A stretch of 64,000 nucleotides of DNA from Coleofasciculus sp040219735 (GCA_040219735.1 JAVJRX010000047.1), one strand, 5' to 3'. Counted from the stretch's first letter, positions 45,538-55,057 are shown. The notes: generated by a model not told the origin, from the sequence alone. A program made the numbers and translations.

Positions 45538-45903
45538 TCACTCCCTCGACTCAATATTCACATTGTTGGAAACCTCCGACTCAGATTCTCCCGATTTCAA
45601 TGAGCGCCAGCGCATCCCTACTTGCCAACATTCGTTGACTAATCGATGCCATGGCACTAATGTAGCGGGTTCAATCCCGACTTGACCATCCGTTGCTTGA
45701 AACAGTGTCACCGCCGCATTGACTTCCCGTTGAGCTGTTTTAACTCGATCGAGTAAATCCGTCTGCTGCTGTCGGCTTAAAAAGCTGATCTCCTCTGATT
45801 CGAGTAAAGAACGCGATCGCGAAAACCAATATTGAAAATCATCCAAGAGCGGTTGCAGTATTGACTTGAGCAGATCTTGCTCGTGAGGCTGAGACTGAGG
45901 CAT
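45538..45903 (-). CDS. DUF2605-like protein
   Basis: A 121-residue soluble helical protein (LLKSILQPLLDDFQYWFSRS, FLSRQQQTDLLDRVKTAQ, LVPWHRLVNECWQVGMRW). This is the cyanobacterial DUF2605 pattern, and its neighbour on the same strand is the DUF2973 membrane protein, the usual pairing. The two probably act together; the role is not known. Confidence 0.75.
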   Translation of the reverse strand: MPQSQPHEQDLLKSILQPLLDDFQYWFSRSRSLLESEEISFLSRQQQTDLLDRVKTAQREVNAAVTLFQATDGQVGIEPATLVPWHRLVNECWQVGMRWRSLKSGESESEVSNNVNIESRE

Positions 45904-46232
45904 GAATCTTAAGCGCTAATTCATCTGTAAACTTATCTTAACGCTAGTTACAATTCTTTACAATACACAAGCAACTGAGCAACCTGCATTGATTGAATAA
46001 GGTAGGTATCATGGAATGGAGCAAGGGAACCAGGGAAACCGGGGTAATTGGGTTCATTGTTAATCGTTTTGTTCACACCGATGAACCATGTAGCTGGCTT
46101 GGAGAGAAGCGAGTACCATGATCCATGATCCATGTAGCTTGCTTCTGTTGCCGGAGTACGCTGGCATTCCCCATCTTTTCGTGGGATAAGCTTAAACCCG
46201 ATTGCATCAGAACTGCTTTCAATCTCAACTCA
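45904..46232. other. Divergent intergenic region upstream of thrS
   Basis: About 330 bp between the DUF2605 gene and thrS. It holds a GATCCATG direct repeat near 46120 (ATGATCCATGATCCATG). No gene is supported; the upstream part of the long thrS frame (46125-46232) has poor coding character. Confidence 0.4.
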
Positions 46233-48062
46233 ATGGTACACTCACCCATGTCCAACGTAGAAGCCCCCCAAAAACCCGAAAAAATCCATTTGCCTCGGAC
46301 CAGTGAATCCGAGAGCTTAAAAAAAATTCGCCATACCGCCTCCCACGTCATGGCGATGGCGGTGCAGAAGCTGTTTCCGGGGACACAGGTGACCATTGGT
46401 CCGTGGATTGAGAATGGCTTTTATTACGACTTCGCTAAACCCGAACCCTTTACGGAGCAAGACCTAAAAGCCATCAAAAAAGAGATGGTCAAAATCCTCA
46501 AGCGCAAACTGCCCCTGATTCGGGAACAAGTCACTCGTGAGGAAGCCGAACGCCGGATCAAAGAACTCGGAGAACCCTACAAACTAGAAATCCTTCAGGA
46601 TCTAGAAGACCCAATTACGATTTACCATCTCGGAGACGCTTGGTGGGACTTGTGCGCTGGTCCCCATGTGGAAACCACCGCTGACATTCATCCCAAAGCA
46701 ATTGACCTAGAAAGTGTCGCTGGGGCATACTGGCGCGGCGATGCGACTAAGGCACAACTTCAGCGAATTTACGGCACCGCCTGGGAGACGCCGGAACAAC
46801 TAACCGAATATAAGCGGCGCAAAGAAGAAGCCCTCAAGCGTGACCATCGCAAGCTGGGCAAAGAACTAGGACTGTTTATCTTATCCGACGCTGTAGGACC
46901 GGGATTGCCCTTGTGGACGCCCAAAGGCACTGTATTGCGGAGTACCCTGGAAGACTTCCTCAAGCAGGAGCAAATTAAGCGCGGTTACCAACCGGTGGTT
47001 ACACCCCATATTGCTCGCGTCGATTTGTTTAAAACTTCGGGACATTGGCAGAAATATAAAGAAGACTTGTTCCCGATGATGGGTGAGTCAGAAGCCGAGG
47101 GCTTTGTCCTGAAAGCCATGAACTGCCCGTTTCATGTGCAAATCTATAAGCATGAACTGCGTTCCTACCGAGATTTGCCTATGCGCCTAGCGGAGTTTGG
47201 CACGGTTTATCGGTATGAACAATCGGGAGAACTGGGCGGATTAACGCGAGTTCGGGGCTTTACCCAAGATGATGCCCATCTGTTTGTTACCCCCGAACAA
47301 CTGGATGATGAGTTCTTGCGGGTGGTTGATTTAACTCTATCGGTGTTTGGCACCCTAGGGTTGCAAGACTTTAAAGCCCGTTTAAGTTTCCGTGACCCCA
47401 GCCAAGACAAATATATTGGTTCAGATGAGGCGTGGAATAAGGCAGAGAACGCCATTCGTCGGGCAGTCGAAACCTTGGGAATGGCTCATTTTGAAGGCAT
47501 TGGCGAAGCCGCGTTTTATGGTCCAAAGCTGGATTTCATATTCCATGACGCGCTCGATCGCGAATGGCAATTGGGGACGGTACAGGTGGACTATAACCTG
47601 CCAGAGCGATTTGATTTAGAGTATGTGGCGGAAGATGGTACGCGCCAGCGCCCTGTGATGATTCACCGTGCGCCCTTTGGCTCATTGGAGAGGCTGATTG
47701 GAATTGTGATTGAGGAGTATGGGGGAGACTTTCCCTTCTGGTTAGCTCCGGTGCAAGCACGACTGTTACCCGTGAGTGATGAACAGTTACCCTTTGCCAA
47801 GGAAGTGGCACAGAAGATGCGCCTGGTGGGGGTTCGAGTCGAAGTCGATACCAGTGGCGATCGCTTACCGAAGATGATTCGCAATGGAGAAAAGGAAAAA
47901 ATCCCGGTGATGGCGGTTGTCGGGGCGAAGGAGGTTGAGTCGAATAGTCTCAGTGTCCGGACTCGCACCGCTTTTAAGCCCTCCCAAGACTTAGGGGCGA
48001 TTCCTGTGGCGCAGGTGTTAGAACGCATGGAGAGTGCGATCGCCAACCGCCAGAATTTTTAG
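46233..48062 (+). CDS. thrS: Threonyl-tRNA synthetase
   Basis: From the ATG at 46233 the protein has 609 residues; ATG 46248 is an alternative. It begins with the editing domain (HTASHVMAMAVQKLFPG, CAGPHVETT) and lacks the N-terminal TGS domain of the E. coli enzyme, as is usual for cyanobacterial ThrRS of about 600 residues. The class II core has motif 2 (RYEQSGELGGLTRVRGFTQD), zinc-site Cys in AMNCPFH, and motif 3 (HRAPFGSLERLIGI). The C-terminal anticodon-binding domain follows (LPVSDEQLPFAKEV). It charges tRNA-Thr. A palindromic repeat separates it from the convergent gene. Confidence 0.97.
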   Translation: MVHSPMSNVEAPQKPEKIHLPRTSESESLKKIRHTASHVMAMAVQKLFPGTQVTIGPWIENGFYYDFAKPEPFTEQDLKAIKKEMVKILKRKLPLIREQVTREEAERRIKELGEPYKLEILQDLEDPITIYHLGDAWWDLCAGPHVETTADIHPKAIDLESVAGAYWRGDATKAQLQRIYGTAWETPEQLTEYKRRKEEALKRDHRKLGKELGLFILSDAVGPGLPLWTPKGTVLRSTLEDFLKQEQIKRGYQPVVTPHIARVDLFKTSGHWQKYKEDLFPMMGESEAEGFVLKAMNCPFHVQIYKHELRSYRDLPMRLAEFGTVYRYEQSGELGGLTRVRGFTQDDAHLFVTPEQLDDEFLRVVDLTLSVFGTLGLQDFKARLSFRDPSQDKYIGSDEAWNKAENAIRRAVETLGMAHFEGIGEAAFYGPKLDFIFHDALDREWQLGTVQVDYNLPERFDLEYVAEDGTRQRPVMIHRAPFGSLERLIGIVIEEYGGDFPFWLAPVQARLLPVSDEQLPFAKEVAQKMRLVGVRVEVDTSGDRLPKMIRNGEKEKIPVMAVVGAKEVESNSLSVRTRTAFKPSQDLGAIPVAQVLERMESAIANRQNF

Positions 48063-48090
48063 GTTCAATCTCTCTCTATAATATATATGA

Positions 48091-48120
48091 TGTAGAGACG
48101 TAGCATGCTACGTCTCTACA
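48091..48120. repeat. Dispersed GTAGAGACG palindrome, copy 4
   Basis: Perfect 30-bp palindrome with half-site TGTAGAGACGTAGCA between the convergent thrS and HD-like genes. Confidence 0.9.
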
Positions 48121-48156
48121 AGGTTTTGGCGTCTGGACAAAGTGGCTAACTTGGTA

Positions 48157-49563
48157 TTAATCATGTTGCAATTGCTTAACCCTATTAATCGATAGAGGTT
48201 TATAGAGAGAACATAAGGCGACTTTTCGCTTTTCCAAAAGTTTAGCCACTTCATTCATAACAATGTCCACCAAATCGGTATCACAGCTAGCTAAAAACTC
48301 TTCTGACGTTATTGTTCCTTGAAAAAACTCCTGGGTGCGTTGCCACATCTGGCAAATCCCCTCAAATCCGATGTACTGGACAACAAAGCTAGTCAAAGGA
48401 GAGGTTTTGAAATCGAAGGAAATGCCTTGAGCGCGTCCCCCTGCCAATAACTGCCACACTTCGCATTCCAGAACAGTTTTAGGTCGATAAGGATTAATCA
48501 GAGTGGGAAACGAATCGCCCAAACGACCGATTGAACTGTGTTCATCTCCAAAATCTCCCATCATAATGCTTAAGGGAACATCTGAACCTAAACGTAATGA
48601 TAAGGCTTCTAAAATAGCATTAGCCACCAACTTACTGTCTAAATATAGCCGCGCCACTTCTAAATTACGGCGAGCTTGCTCTACTAAATGGAGATAAATT
48701 AAATCATTGGGTTCGCCTCGGAACTGTCTAAAAATAAGTTCGGCGTTAAGGAATTTCATAAAAACTGCCATTTTTTGGATAGCCACTCGATAATCCCGCA
48801 CCGTATACGACCCGGATTTGTTTAGATTATGGTTAGTTTCGGGTAATAAATTCCAAGTATTGGATAAAAAAACAGCCGAGCTGGGATGAGCAAACCCACC
48901 AACATCCCGATTCGCAAGTCTTACTGAACGCTTCACGCTTTCTAGAATTTCTGTATCCGTTAAGTTAAGATTAAATCGCTGATTTGTAGACTTCAAACAC
49001 TGATATAATTCTTCGCTAGGACTTAACCCAAAATCGGATTGAGTGCGGAAGGGAATAGTCGCTTCGATACAAGCTATAACCTGCACAATCAATCCCGGCG
49101 TCAGTAAAGGCTCTAGTAGTTTAGCCGCAACAATCGCACTTAAAAACTCATTTTGTCCGGTAAAGGGAAATAGTTCCTCTCCTGGATTGACTTTAAACAG
49201 AGTGGCGACTATCTCAAAAAGGATATCCTGTTCACCTGTATTTTCTTTTCGGACAAAAAACTTCCCTCTCTCCTCCTCAATAAAAGGAGCGAGATAGGGT
49301 GTCAGGTTAAACGGAATACATCCATCAACTTGCACGTAAATAATATCGTGAAACAAAGCCGCCAAGACTTCAATAGCGTCCGTCGATCCACCGACTTCTA
49401 AAATATGTTCTACGGAATGAAAATAGCGCCAGGGACCCATCATTGTTTGCACGATGATTCGGGCAATATGAGCAAGCTGACTTTGGCAAACTTTAACGTC
49501 GAGCTTATGGGTTGCCCAGATGAGCTTATGCAAACATTTCTGATAATTCTTATCAAAATTCAT
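48157..49563 (-). CDS. HD-domain-like hypothetical protein
   Basis: A 468-residue soluble protein. Near residues 45-80 it has YFHSVEHILEV and VLAALFHDIIYVQVD, the H...HD spacing of HD-superfamily metal-dependent phosphohydrolases. The remainder is helical (VRLANRDVGGFAHPSS, GLSPSEELYQCLKS) with no other family I recognise. It may hydrolyse a nucleotide or cyclic nucleotide, but the evidence is only the metal-site pattern. It stands alone. Confidence 0.6.
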   Translation of the reverse strand: MNFDKNYQKCLHKLIWATHKLDVKVCQSQLAHIARIIVQTMMGPWRYFHSVEHILEVGGSTDAIEVLAALFHDIIYVQVDGCIPFNLTPYLAPFIEEERGKFFVRKENTGEQDILFEIVATLFKVNPGEELFPFTGQNEFLSAIVAAKLLEPLLTPGLIVQVIACIEATIPFRTQSDFGLSPSEELYQCLKSTNQRFNLNLTDTEILESVKRSVRLANRDVGGFAHPSSAVFLSNTWNLLPETNHNLNKSGSYTVRDYRVAIQKMAVFMKFLNAELIFRQFRGEPNDLIYLHLVEQARRNLEVARLYLDSKLVANAILEALSLRLGSDVPLSIMMGDFGDEHSSIGRLGDSFPTLINPYRPKTVLECEVWQLLAGGRAQGISFDFKTSPLTSFVVQYIGFEGICQMWQRTQEFFQGTITSEEFLASCDTDLVDIVMNEVAKLLEKRKVALCSLYKPLSINRVKQLQHD

Positions 49564-50435
49564 AATGTGAACTTAACTCATGGGAATATTTTAAAAGCGT
49601 CATTATAACTCTATACAGCATAAACAGCTATTGACCAGGAAAAGAGAGGGGAAACGGGCAAGCTTTTAGTTAATTAGGGAGGGTTGAGGGAGTACTGTTG
49701 ATTCTTTTTCAAGAGCGATAGCTTAAAATTCTGCCCTTACTTTGAGTTTGGATTTCACTCCCCTACTTCCCCCGTCCAAGGATTTTCTATCTTTAAATCC
49801 AATTCGAGATGAGCGGCTTTCAATGAAATAGGGAGATTTTCGGATTGTCGTTGCCATGGCATGGTACTATAGTCTTTACTTTAAATTGTGAAGGTTTTTT
49901 AGCTGATTTTACCTCAGCCAGATGTTTGATTGCATCTGCGCCAATTTGCGGAATCTCTCACAAGAGAATTCTGAATCGGTTAGGGTGAGGTTTAGATGCA
50001 CACAGGAGCAGGGTAAAAATGTACCAGACGTGTCATGGCACATCTGGGAGCAGGGGATAAAGGAAGAGATGTCACCTGACCTTTGCGTATTCTTAGATAC
50101 ATTTTTGCTGTTGGATTTCTCCTGGCTACCAAGGTTTGTGATCTACGGAAAATCCCTTATCCTGGACTGAACGTCCTCTTAAGAGAGATTCATCTCAGCA
50201 TAGTCTAATGAGTAATCAGCAAAAGGCAAACCGCCCAGCTCGATAGTCCGAATTGGATGGGTAATGGCTTAGAGCGCCAGTCAGCCAGACTTACCGCGCT
50301 CAAGCTACTCCTGAAAAATGCCCGATTCTGGCTAGCGATCGCTGAACACGTTATCTCTTTCCCAATTGGCTGTTTGTGAGCGATGATCATACTATCTTAA
50401 CCTAAATCCGCTGATTCGGACTCTCTGAAGATACT
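49564..50435. other. Long intergenic region, no supported gene
   Basis: About 870 bp between divergent genes. A frame at 49922-50170 (82 residues) lacks a ribosome site and convincing content. The inverted GCCATGGC at 49854 is short. I see no RNA gene; the region is probably regulatory or decayed DNA. Confidence 0.4.
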
Positions 50436-51428
50436 ATGAGCAATCGCCCTCCCTTGAATGCATCTGCCCCAGCCTCCATCCTTTGGCAAGCCCAGCAGGA
50501 ACTGTTACCGCCTCGTCAGTTCTATCGTCTGTGCCAACAAGCGCGTCAGCAATCCGATCAGACACAGACACGATTATACTTCTATGCTCCTGATTCAACG
50601 TTCATTGACTTAAAAAACAGAATTGGAGCGCGGGAGATTAGACGATTTCTCGACTATTTAGCCCGATATGTACGGGGGACTGTGCAAGAGGGCGATCGCT
50701 TTATATTCTACCTCAAACGAGGCAGGCTCCGGCTAAAACACAAAACTCAGACAATAATATTAATTAGAAAAGTAGGGGAGTATTCCCCACATACCCTATT
50801 TAAGCAAGCCATGAAAATTGAAGTAAAAATAGCTGGGGCGGGGATGATTGGTCGGGTCGCTTGTCTTAGGATCAATGGCAAAGATTTTGCCTTTAAAGCA
50901 TTTTTTGATCCCGACTTTGTATGGCAGCACGGACCTTGGGCAGAAATTCCCATCGGTATTCGCTTAAAATATTGTCAGGTGACTAAAGATATGCCGGAAT
51001 TTTTGTTTTCTGGTCTGGATTGGGCAATATGGGAATGGATTTATCCCCACACTCATCCCCAATCCCGAAAACAGGGCATTACATACCAGCAGTTTGCTCA
51101 AAGGGAAGGACTCACGACACTGAATCCCTTAAATCGAAATAACTATAATCCCCATAATATACGCCTTGATCCTGGAGGAATTCAAAAAAACTATTGGGGA
51201 AGGCGATTGCAGGATTTTTTCCGCAGCCTTATGTTTTATGCTCGGAAAGTTCGCACACAAGGATGGAAGTCCCTGACTCCATACCTGAAACCGGAAAAAC
51301 TCCGCTATTTAGGGGTGCGGTTGGTTTCACTCAGGAGAACTGGGGGGAGTCCAAGGGCGGTATTGTCGATAATAGATTGGCACACCGTATTGACGAAGAA
51401 AACAAACGTAAAACACCGTGAACTATGA
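50436..51428 (+). CDS. Hypothetical protein, possible divergent kinase-like fold
   Basis: A 330-residue basic protein. No family is recognised with confidence. Residues 138-260 have a protein-kinase-like order of elements: a beta strand with Lys154 (KDFAFKAFFD), Glu170 (GPWAEIPIG), a hinge-like WAIWEWIYPH, and NPHNIRLDPGG with Asn241 and Asp245 resembling the catalytic loop. The DFG motif is replaced by NYWG. If the fold is right, it would be a pseudokinase or an atypical phosphotransferase. A C-terminal Arg/Lys-rich segment follows. Confidence 0.65.
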   Translation: MSNRPPLNASAPASILWQAQQELLPPRQFYRLCQQARQQSDQTQTRLYFYAPDSTFIDLKNRIGAREIRRFLDYLARYVRGTVQEGDRFIFYLKRGRLRLKHKTQTIILIRKVGEYSPHTLFKQAMKIEVKIAGAGMIGRVACLRINGKDFAFKAFFDPDFVWQHGPWAEIPIGIRLKYCQVTKDMPEFLFSGLDWAIWEWIYPHTHPQSRKQGITYQQFAQREGLTTLNPLNRNNYNPHNIRLDPGGIQKNYWGRRLQDFFRSLMFYARKVRTQGWKSLTPYLKPEKLRYLGVRLVSLRRTGGSPRAVLSIIDWHTVLTKKTNVKHREL

Positions 51429-51583
51429 TAAGCTGAGCAATCATTTTTTAACAGAAATTCGCGATTGACCTGCTCTAAAACTTAGAGTAAGATTATTTAT
51501 TTGAGCAAGGATTGAGAATGATTGACCGCTAGCCGCAATGCTATCTCCGACTAAAAATCCGGCATCTAGCAAGGACATTCTTT

Positions 51584-52138
51584 ATGCAGCCAGAACAGCT
51601 ACAGCAAATCAAAGGCTACTATCTTGAGGCTGCTGAAGCACACCTGCAACTCATCGAGCAGCATTTGCAGCATCTGCGAAGCACGCTTAAAAACCCAGAC
51701 CAAGTGAATGAACTGTGCCAAGCGGCTCGTTGTGGTATCGTAGGGGGGGCTAACCTACTGCCGATTAGTCAGCTTCATATTCAAGGCATTCATCAAATCG
51801 GTTTATGTTTGGTAGACTGTGTTAATTTGATTCAGCAGCAGGGTTTACTCCAGGTTGACCAAAGGCTGCAAGATTTGTTAATGCAGGTGTTTTATGCCTT
51901 GAAAAAATTAATTAAGGCGATGGACGAACCCTCTAGCTTAACGGATGAGCAGGTGAGGCAAATTATGTCAAAAACCGAGTCGAAGCGGGAACAACTCAAG
52001 GCTCACCTCAAAGGGTTAATTCAGCGATCGCGCCACAAGTCGTCTGCTAACGAGGAAGCCGCGTCAACACAGGAGACTGACACACCTTCCCTTGATGACT
52101 TACAATCCTTAATCGATGAACTCTTGCAGGATAGGTAA
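51584..52138 (+). CDS. HPt-like protein with altered phosphorylation site
   Basis: A 184-residue protein. Residues 1-125 follow the helical HPt domain of cyanobacterial CheA-like kinases (MQPEQLQQIKGYYLEAAEAH, VNELCQAARCGIVGGANLL, LQDLLMQVFYALKKLIKAM). At the position of the phosphorylated His in AAHxxKGGA it reads AARCGIVGGA, so Arg49 replaces His and a residue is inserted. The tail (residues about 130-184) is charged and ends in a short helix DDLQSLIDELLQD. A CheY-like gene follows 434 bp downstream. Confidence 0.7.
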   Translation: MQPEQLQQIKGYYLEAAEAHLQLIEQHLQHLRSTLKNPDQVNELCQAARCGIVGGANLLPISQLHIQGIHQIGLCLVDCVNLIQQQGLLQVDQRLQDLLMQVFYALKKLIKAMDEPSSLTDEQVRQIMSKTESKREQLKAHLKGLIQRSRHKSSANEEAASTQETDTPSLDDLQSLIDELLQDR

Positions 52139-52572
52139 GTTGGTCAGTCGAAATCAATTTAACGATAATAAATTGTGTAAACGTCCCTCAACCCCTGACC
52201 AATGATAAAGGATAAAGGACAAATGAGGATGCGATCATTTTTTGTAATAGATTCGTAAATGCCCTTCCACTACAAGATTATCCAGTGTTATGATTGTCTG
52301 TTGAAGCCTAAACCATTATCTCTTCATTTGGGAATGCATCTTCATTTTTAAGCGAGCCAAACGCAGCATAAGAGGCGCGATGGAAACAGTAGGCGTGTTA
52401 ATCTCAGGTTGCATTTTACACTTGTCCGGTTACAACTCTAGTCGGTAACCATTCAGAGGCGCAAGCCAAACGGCTGAGTTGAAAACTGATGCTGCGATCG
52501 CGTAGTCCTACGCTTTGACCAGGAGGCTAAGGTTTCACTTGTCCCTACTTTTCTGAATAGGAATCAGCCAAC
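52139..52572. other. Intergenic region upstream of the CheY gene
   Basis: About 430 bp. It begins with heptamer-like debris (52199-52230, TGATAAAGGATAAAGGACAAATG). It holds one HIP1 site and several short inverted repeats (for example GTAGTCCTAC at 52502). It may be a long 5' leader for the response regulator; no known RNA element recognised. Confidence 0.4.
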
Positions 52573-52935
52573 ATGAGTACAGTTTTACTAGTTGAAGACA
52601 ACGCCAGTCAGATGGATCTGATCGAGAACTACCTGCGCCAAGGGGGTCACACTGTTATCCGAGTGTCTAAGCCAAAAGAGGCGGTGACTCACGCAACGAA
52701 CAAACAACCCGATGTGATTATTACAGATGTTGTCATGCCAGGAATGAGTGGTTTTGAGTTGTGTCGAAAACTTAAAGGTCATCCGGCTACAGCTAATATT
52801 CCTATTATAATTTGTTCCTCTAAGAACCAAGAAATTGATCGTCTTTGGGGTATGAAACAGGGGGCTAAAGCTTATTTGACGAAGCCTTTTTCTCAAGAGC
52901 AACTCAATCGTGCGGTTAAATTGGCAATGGCATAA
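52573..52935 (+). CDS. Single-domain response regulator (CheY/PilH-like)
   Basis: A 120-residue receiver domain alone. VEDN acidic pair, phospho-acceptor Asp52 (VIITDVVMPGMSGFELC), Ser in IIICSSK and Lys104 (YLTKPFS) are all present. Such proteins act by protein contact, for instance in type IV pilus motility or phototaxis pathways of cyanobacteria. AGGA lies about 13 nt before the ATG. The neighbour upstream is the altered HPt protein. Confidence 0.92.
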   Translation: MSTVLLVEDNASQMDLIENYLRQGGHTVIRVSKPKEAVTHATNKQPDVIITDVVMPGMSGFELCRKLKGHPATANIPIIICSSKNQEIDRLWGMKQGAKAYLTKPFSQEQLNRAVKLAMA

Positions 52936-53112
52936 TTTTAGTTCTGGTGTAAGGGTAAACCGGGTGCATCCCATTTTTAAGGAATAGGGAACAGGGATTG
53001 ATCTTTTTAACTCAGTTAACCCAATTTATGTTCAGTTACTTATCGGTAGGGCAGCTAGGTCACCGAGAAACCTGAAAATATTGTAAAATTGAATTAGAGT
53101 TATTATTTAATA

Positions 53113-53460
53113 ATGCTGATTACCATGTTTAAAAGCAAGTTGCATCGGGTAAAAGTAACCGATGCCTGCTTGTACTATGATGGCTCAATTACCATTGATG
53201 AAGAACTCCTGAAAGCGGCAAATATTTTGCCCTACGAAAAAGTACAGGTTGTCAATGTTAATAATGGTTCCCGTCTGGAAACCTACACCATTGCTGGCGA
53301 ATGGGGAAGTCGTGTCATCTGCTTGAATGGTCCTGCGGCTCGTTTAAACGCTGTCGGAGACAACGTGATTGTGATTGCTTACGCTCAGATGACACCGGAA
53401 GAAGCACTGCTACATCATCCCAAAGTCGTCAAAGTGGATGAATCCAACAATCCCTTGTAG
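53113..53460 (+). CDS. panD: Aspartate 1-decarboxylase precursor
   Basis: A 115-residue proenzyme. Gly24-Ser25 (YYDGSITID) is the self-cleavage site that yields the pyruvoyl group on the alpha chain, at exactly the numbering of E. coli PanD. Tyr58 region TYTIAGEWGSRVICLNGPAAR and the C-terminal QMTPEEALLHHPKVV match the family. The enzyme makes beta-alanine for pantothenate and coenzyme A. Followed by a methyltransferase gene 50 bp downstream. Confidence 0.97.
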   Translation: MLITMFKSKLHRVKVTDACLYYDGSITIDEELLKAANILPYEKVQVVNVNNGSRLETYTIAGEWGSRVICLNGPAARLNAVGDNVIVIAYAQMTPEEALLHHPKVVKVDESNNPL

Positions 53461-53510
53461 TCTTTTTAACCACACCTGGGTATTATGGGTATTATGACAG
53501 CTTGAGTATT

Positions 53511-54368
53511 ATGACAGATAAAGATTCGGAATCAGTCAAAGTATGGTGCAGTGAAATCACAGCCGCCTATACCTTAGAACAACGAAAACGCTGGTACAGT
53601 GATGTCGCCAATATCTATCATCAAGCCCGACCACGCTATCCTAAAACCTTAATCCATCGCGCTGTTGAGTTAGCTCGACTTCCCGCTCAAGCTACCATTC
53701 TAGAAATAGGATGTGGTCCAGGAATTGCCACTGTAGAATTTGCTGAATTAGGCTTTTCTATGGTTTGTCTTGAGCCAAGCCCAGCCGCGTACAAACTTGC
53801 CAAAAGCAACTGTTCAGCCTATCCCAATGTGGAGATTATCAATACAACCTTTGAAGAATGGGAGCTAGAGCCTGGGCGATTCAACGCTATTCTTGCCGCG
53901 ACTTCCATGCACTGGATTTCACCCGAAATTAGGGTGCAAAAATCGGCTGAGGCTTTGCAAGACAATGGGTCTATAATTATGTTGTGGAATACACCGCCGC
54001 ACCCCAATGATGAAATTTGTCATCAATTAGATGAAGTTTATCAAACTCAAGCGCCATCTATTCCCAAATTTGCCAGATATGGATCTATAGAAACCCATCA
54101 AGGCAACCTAAAAGAAATTGAACAAGATTTTATCAACTCAGGTTTATTCCAGAATTTCTTGTCAGAACAGTTAGTTTGTGATACGACTCATAGCATTGAT
54201 GAGTATTTGACACTTTTGAGTACAATATCACCCTACATAAAGTTAGAGTCGCTGCAACGAACCTCCTTATTTTCTGGTATGAGAGAAGTGTTAGAGAGAA
54301 CCTGTACAGGAAAGCTAAAAACCTCCTATCTTTCAGCTTTGCAAGTTGCCCATGTCAATCACGGGTAA
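53511..54368 (+). CDS. Class I SAM-dependent methyltransferase
   Basis: The ATG at 53511 (MTDKDSESVKVW) is preferred over the TTG three codons earlier. The protein has 285 residues. Motif I ILEIGCGPGIATVEFAELG, the acidic residue in VCLEPSPAA, and the post-motif ILAATSMHWI identify the Rossmann SAM fold. The substrate is unknown; the type with WYSDVANIYHQARPRYP at the N-terminus is close to the small-molecule methyltransferases of the UbiE/trans-aconitate group. Possibly transcribed with panD. Confidence 0.88.
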   Translation: MTDKDSESVKVWCSEITAAYTLEQRKRWYSDVANIYHQARPRYPKTLIHRAVELARLPAQATILEIGCGPGIATVEFAELGFSMVCLEPSPAAYKLAKSNCSAYPNVEIINTTFEEWELEPGRFNAILAATSMHWISPEIRVQKSAEALQDNGSIIMLWNTPPHPNDEICHQLDEVYQTQAPSIPKFARYGSIETHQGNLKEIEQDFINSGLFQNFLSEQLVCDTTHSIDEYLTLLSTISPYIKLESLQRTSLFSGMREVLERTCTGKLKTSYLSALQVAHVNHG

Positions 54369-54446
54369 AAAAGAACGTGGGAGAAAGTTGAAATAGGATG
54401 ATCAGCCAGATGATTTTAGCGAAAAGAGTAACGATGACAATTTTTG

Positions 54447-54902
54447 CTAACTACACCCTTGCATTGACCGACTCCCATTTGGCATAGTAGCTCCACAAAA
54501 GTTGGTTAGATAAACATTTGCGGTTTTAATCTTGGCTTGGCGTAAATTAGCGTTGACTAAGTTGGTACTAATTAACGAAGCATTACTTAAATCGACGCCT
54601 TTAAGGTTCGCACTGTTGAAGTTTGCCCCATTCAAATTAGCGCCATTTAGAGAGGCTCCACTCAAATCTGCTTCTGCTAAATTGGCATTACTCAGATTCG
54701 CACCATCTAATATAGCCTCCTTGAGATTAGCACCTTTTAAGTTGGCACCCTTGAGATCGACATTACTCAAGTCACAGCCAGGGCAATCTCTCGCTTTGGC
54801 TATCTTTGCTGGAACGTCAGAGTTTGTCTGTTCGACTGTCACTCCAGTACAAGCAGGTGTACTGAAAACGAATAGGGAAATAATTATGTTTAGGGGTTTC
54901 AT
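54447..54902 (-). CDS. Secreted pentapeptide-repeat protein
   Basis: The start at 54902 gives MKPLNIIISLFVFSTPACTG, an export signal; the longer frame adds 20 residues. The mature part has about 15 pentapeptide units A(N/D)LxG (LKGANLKGANLKEAILDGAN, LSNANLAEADLSGASLNGAN), forming a right-handed quadrilateral beta-helix. CPGCDLS and two Cys near the end (NFCGAT, MQGCS) may form disulfides. Common in cyanobacteria, function usually unknown. Confidence 0.85.
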   Translation of the reverse strand: MKPLNIIISLFVFSTPACTGVTVEQTNSDVPAKIAKARDCPGCDLSNVDLKGANLKGANLKEAILDGANLSNANLAEADLSGASLNGANLNGANFNSANLKGVDLSNASLISTNLVNANLRQAKIKTANVYLTNFCGATMPNGSRSMQGCS

Positions 54903-54943
54903 ATCACGTAAGGTTTTTAAGGTTCTACCACTTAAAATTTGGT

Positions 54944-55009
54944 CTGGGCGGGTTTTGCACAAACGTTACCATCAATCGCTAAGCATAAAATCCCTAAACC
55001 CGCCCCTAC
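54944..55009 (+). repeat. GGGCGGGTTT element, copy 3
   Basis: CTGGGCGGGTTTTG to TAAACCCGCCCCTAC, with about 35 bp between. It lies between the divergently placed pentapeptide gene start and the uvrB 3' end. No heptamer repeat adjoins this copy. Confidence 0.78.
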
Positions 55010-55057
55010 AAATTCACACGCCATGCCCGACTAGCGAAGCCAAGGGTCAAAACTCCT

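Noticed and set aside
46125..46232. Longer N-terminus of ThrRS
   Set aside because: It is not a TGS domain and reads as upstream DNA with a GATCCATG repeat.
49922..50170. 82-residue plus-strand frame
   Set aside because: No Shine-Dalgarno sequence and no recognisable or balanced protein composition.
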